A DNA stretch of 64,000 nt from Brucella anthropi_A (GTDB taxonomy: Bacteria; Pseudomonadota; Alphaproteobacteria; Rhizobiales; Rhizobiaceae): positions 90,890 to 154,889 of the forward strand of contig NZ_LQBD01000007.1 of assembly GCF_046630315.1 (NCBI RefSeq), written 5' to 3'. The position numbers and the translations under genes are program-made. How positions within the stretch are numbered: the stretch's first letter is position 1; every line of letters starts with the position of its first letter. The notes below the pieces were generated by a model. It ran no database searches. It saw only the letters and a list, made by a program, of their open reading frames with translations, and was not told where the DNA came from. This document shows, one piece after another, positions 62,546 to 64,000 of this stretch.

Positions 62546-62732
62546 GATTCTGGTTATGCCGCACCGAAAATAGTGGCTTTGAAGAACCGGAGCGGAGCGT
62601 ACTTCCCAGCATAGTCCCGAAAAGTTGCAGACTTTTCGGCTAAGACTATGCGTCAAAACCAAAATACGTGAGCACCGGAAGCGCACAAAGACGCTATTTG
62701 CAGGCCGGCAGAGCCTGAATATCAACAGCCTA
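62546..62732. repeat. Long hairpin repeat element abutting the priA stop codon (copy B)
   Basis: Aligns with 11245-11376. Stem AAATAGTG / CGCTATTT (62568 and 62692) replaces AAATGGTG / CGCCATTT of copy A by compensatory change. CTTTG / CAAAG replaces GTTT / AAAC. On the minus strand it starts at the priA TAG. A RIME-like palindrome is inserted in the apical loop. Confidence 0.7.
62609..62651. repeat. RIME-like palindrome nested in copy B
   Basis: GCATAGT / ACTATGC ends with inner CCGAAAAGT / ACTTTTCGG. The ends covary with GCATGAT / ATCATGC of the 58671 copy. It splits the element at the position where copy A has only TTTGGG. Confidence 0.75.
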
Positions 62733-64000
62733 CAGGAAGCTTTGCGGATCTATATCCACCTGCACCCTGATCGAGCCTTTTTCCCTTGGCGCAGTTGCCA
62801 GCAGCGCACGGATAAACCCTTGAATATCGGCGCGTTTTGTCCCGTGGACCAGGATGCGGAACCGATGGCGCCCGCGCACCAGCGCAAGCGGCGCCTCGGC
62901 TGGCCCCAGCACGGAAATTTCCCGCGACGACGGCGCGGCGCGGCGAAGCGCGCGCGCATGATTTTCAGCGTCTGGCCGGTTGTCGGCGGAGATGATCAGC
63001 GCGGCAAGGCGTCCGAAGGGCGGCAGGTTGCTGCGTTCGCGCTCCTCGATCTCGCGGGCATAGAATGCGTCCGCATCGCCGCTGACGATTGCCCGCATCA
63101 CCGGATGGTCGGGCTGATAGGTCTGGATGAGGCCGAGGCTCTTGCGCCCGGTTCGCCCGGCGCGCCCGGTCACCTGATTGAGCAACTGGAAGGTGCGCTC
63201 AGCCGCGCGCGGATCGCCATTGGCAAGCCCCAGATCGGCATCCACGACACCCACCAGCGTCATATTGGGAAAGTTGTGGCCCTTGGCGACCAGCTGCGTG
63301 CCGATGACGATATCCGCCTCCCCCTTGGCAATGGCATCGAGTTCCAGCCGCAGCCGCTTTACGCCGCCCGCCATATCAGACGAAAGAACGATGATTCGCG
63401 CTTCGCCGAACGTTGCCGCGACTTCCTCCGCGATGCGCTCCACGCCGGGACCGCAGGCAACCAGATGATCGAGCGTGCCGCATTCGGGGCAGGCTTGCGG
63501 CACCGGCTCATGATAGCCGCACTGGTGGCACATGAGCTGTCCGCGAAAACGATGCTCCACCAGCCAGCTTGAACATTGCGGGCATTGGAAGCGATGGCCG
63601 CAGACGCGGCACAAGGTCAAAGGCGCATAGCCGCGCCGGTTGAGGAACAAAAGCGCCTGCTCGCCCCGCTCCACCGTCTTGCCGACAGCTTCCGTCAGTG
63701 CAGGCGACAGAAACCGGCCCGGCGGCGGCGGCGAGCGTCGCATGTCGATGGTTTTGAGATCAGGCAGCGCTGCTTGCGCATAGCGGCCATGGAGCTTGAT
63801 GCGTCTGTAGCGGCCCTGCTCGGCATTGACCTGGCTTTCGATGGACGGCGTGGCCGACGCCAGCACGACCGGAAACCCGCCTATATGGGCGCGCACCACG
63901 GCCATGTCGCGGGCATTGTAGAAAACGCGATCCTCCTGCTTGTAGGCCGGATCATGTTCTTCATCGACGACGATCAGCCCCAGTTCCTTGAAGGGCAGGA
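62730..64000 (-). CDS. priA: Primosomal protein N' (replication restart helicase), N-terminus beyond window
   Basis: The frame stays open to base 64000; about 420 C-terminal residues are visible. DEEHD (motif II) is encoded near 63945, and VVLASATPSIESQVNAEQGR is motif III. The zinc module CRVCGHRFQCPQC ... CHQCGYHEPVPQACPEC holds eight cysteines. GRAGRTGRKSLGLIQTYQPD is motif VI. PriA reloads DnaB at stalled forks. The stop codon coincides with a repeat hairpin shared with pyk. Confidence 0.96.
   Translation of the reverse strand, partial: LPFKELGLIVVDEEHDPAYKQEDRVFYNARDMAVVRAHIGGFPVVLASATPSIESQVNAEQGRYRRIKLHGRYAQAALPDLKTIDMRRSPPPPGRFLSPALTEAVGKTVERGEQALLFLNRRGYAPLTLCRVCGHRFQCPQCSSWLVEHRFRGQLMCHQCGYHEPVPQACPECGTLDHLVACGPGVERIAEEVAATFGEARIIVLSSDMAGGVKRLRLELDAIAKGEADIVIGTQLVAKGHNFPNMTLVGVVDADLGLANGDPRAAERTFQLLNQVTGRAGRTGRKSLGLIQTYQPDHPVMRAIVSGDADAFYAREIEERERSNLPPFGRLAALIISADNRPDAENHARALRRAAPSSREISVLGPAEAPLALVRGRHRFRILVHGTKRADIQGFIRALLATAPREKGSIRVQVDIDPQSFL

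Overview
The window is about 64 kb of dense, GC-rich alphaproteobacterial chromosome. Gene order, protein sequences and repeat families point to the Brucella/Ochrobactrum group of the Rhizobiales, most likely Brucella chromosome I. Supporting signs are the F1-ATPase operon atpHAGDC standing apart from F0, RpoH2 next to CarD, GapR (DUF2312), TrcR (DUF1013), a PrpA-type hydroxyproline epimerase, and Bru-RS/RIME-like palindromic repeats. The species call is inference from memory, not a search. No rRNA, tRNA, IS element, prophage or CRISPR array was seen. Nearly everything is core metabolism or housekeeping.

Layout. 0-9.9 kb: 3' part of prpE, a DUF1127 protein, a WYL regulator, a hotdog thioesterase, trcR, a quinone oxidoreductase, small DUF1192 and DUF465 proteins, an MFS carrier, and purEK. 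10-18 kb: rpmJ with a terminator-bearing leader, a TPR protein, pyk-DUF1036, an N-formylglutamate amidohydrolase-like gene, gapR, an aldo/keto reductase, an ABC-F ATPase and a glycine-zipper lipoprotein. 18-22.6 kb: a thiamine locus, with thiN divergent from thiBPQ and a TPP riboswitch between them. 22.7-31.8 kb: an M48 lipoprotein peptidase, a MOSC protein, then a minus-strand stress/RNA cluster (rpoH2, carD, fdxA, an S4 protein, a Suv3-like helicase). 32-44 kb: acetyl-CoA acetyltransferase, HbpS-like protein, rpmF, mtgA, ispA, ispG, an SDR resembling 3-hydroxybutyrate dehydrogenase, an MFS carrier and pyc. 44-52 kb: a complete branched-chain amino acid ABC system with two tandem binding proteins (livHMGF, a DUF6867 gene, livJ, livK). 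52-55.5 kb: a hydroxyproline catabolic pair with a divergent GntR regulator. 56-64 kb: a MarR regulator, atpHAGDC, a small membrane protein and 5'-truncated priA.

The most interesting material lies in and between the genes rather than in a novel gene cassette. (i) The TPP riboswitch carries a genome-type palindromic repeat in its variable P3 arm. (ii) A long hairpin element abuts the stop codons of both pyk and priA, with compensatory base changes, and the priA copy has a second palindrome in its loop. (iii) A candidate general-stress (EcfG) promoter precedes rpoH2. (iv) A 176-bp element with 34-nt imperfect terminal inverted repeats sits between two convergent genes. (v) A duplicated LexA-like motif lies in a 650-bp gap upstream of the helicase. 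(vi) LivG carries a C-terminal helix-hairpin domain like that of NuoE. No clearly novel defence or mobile system was found.
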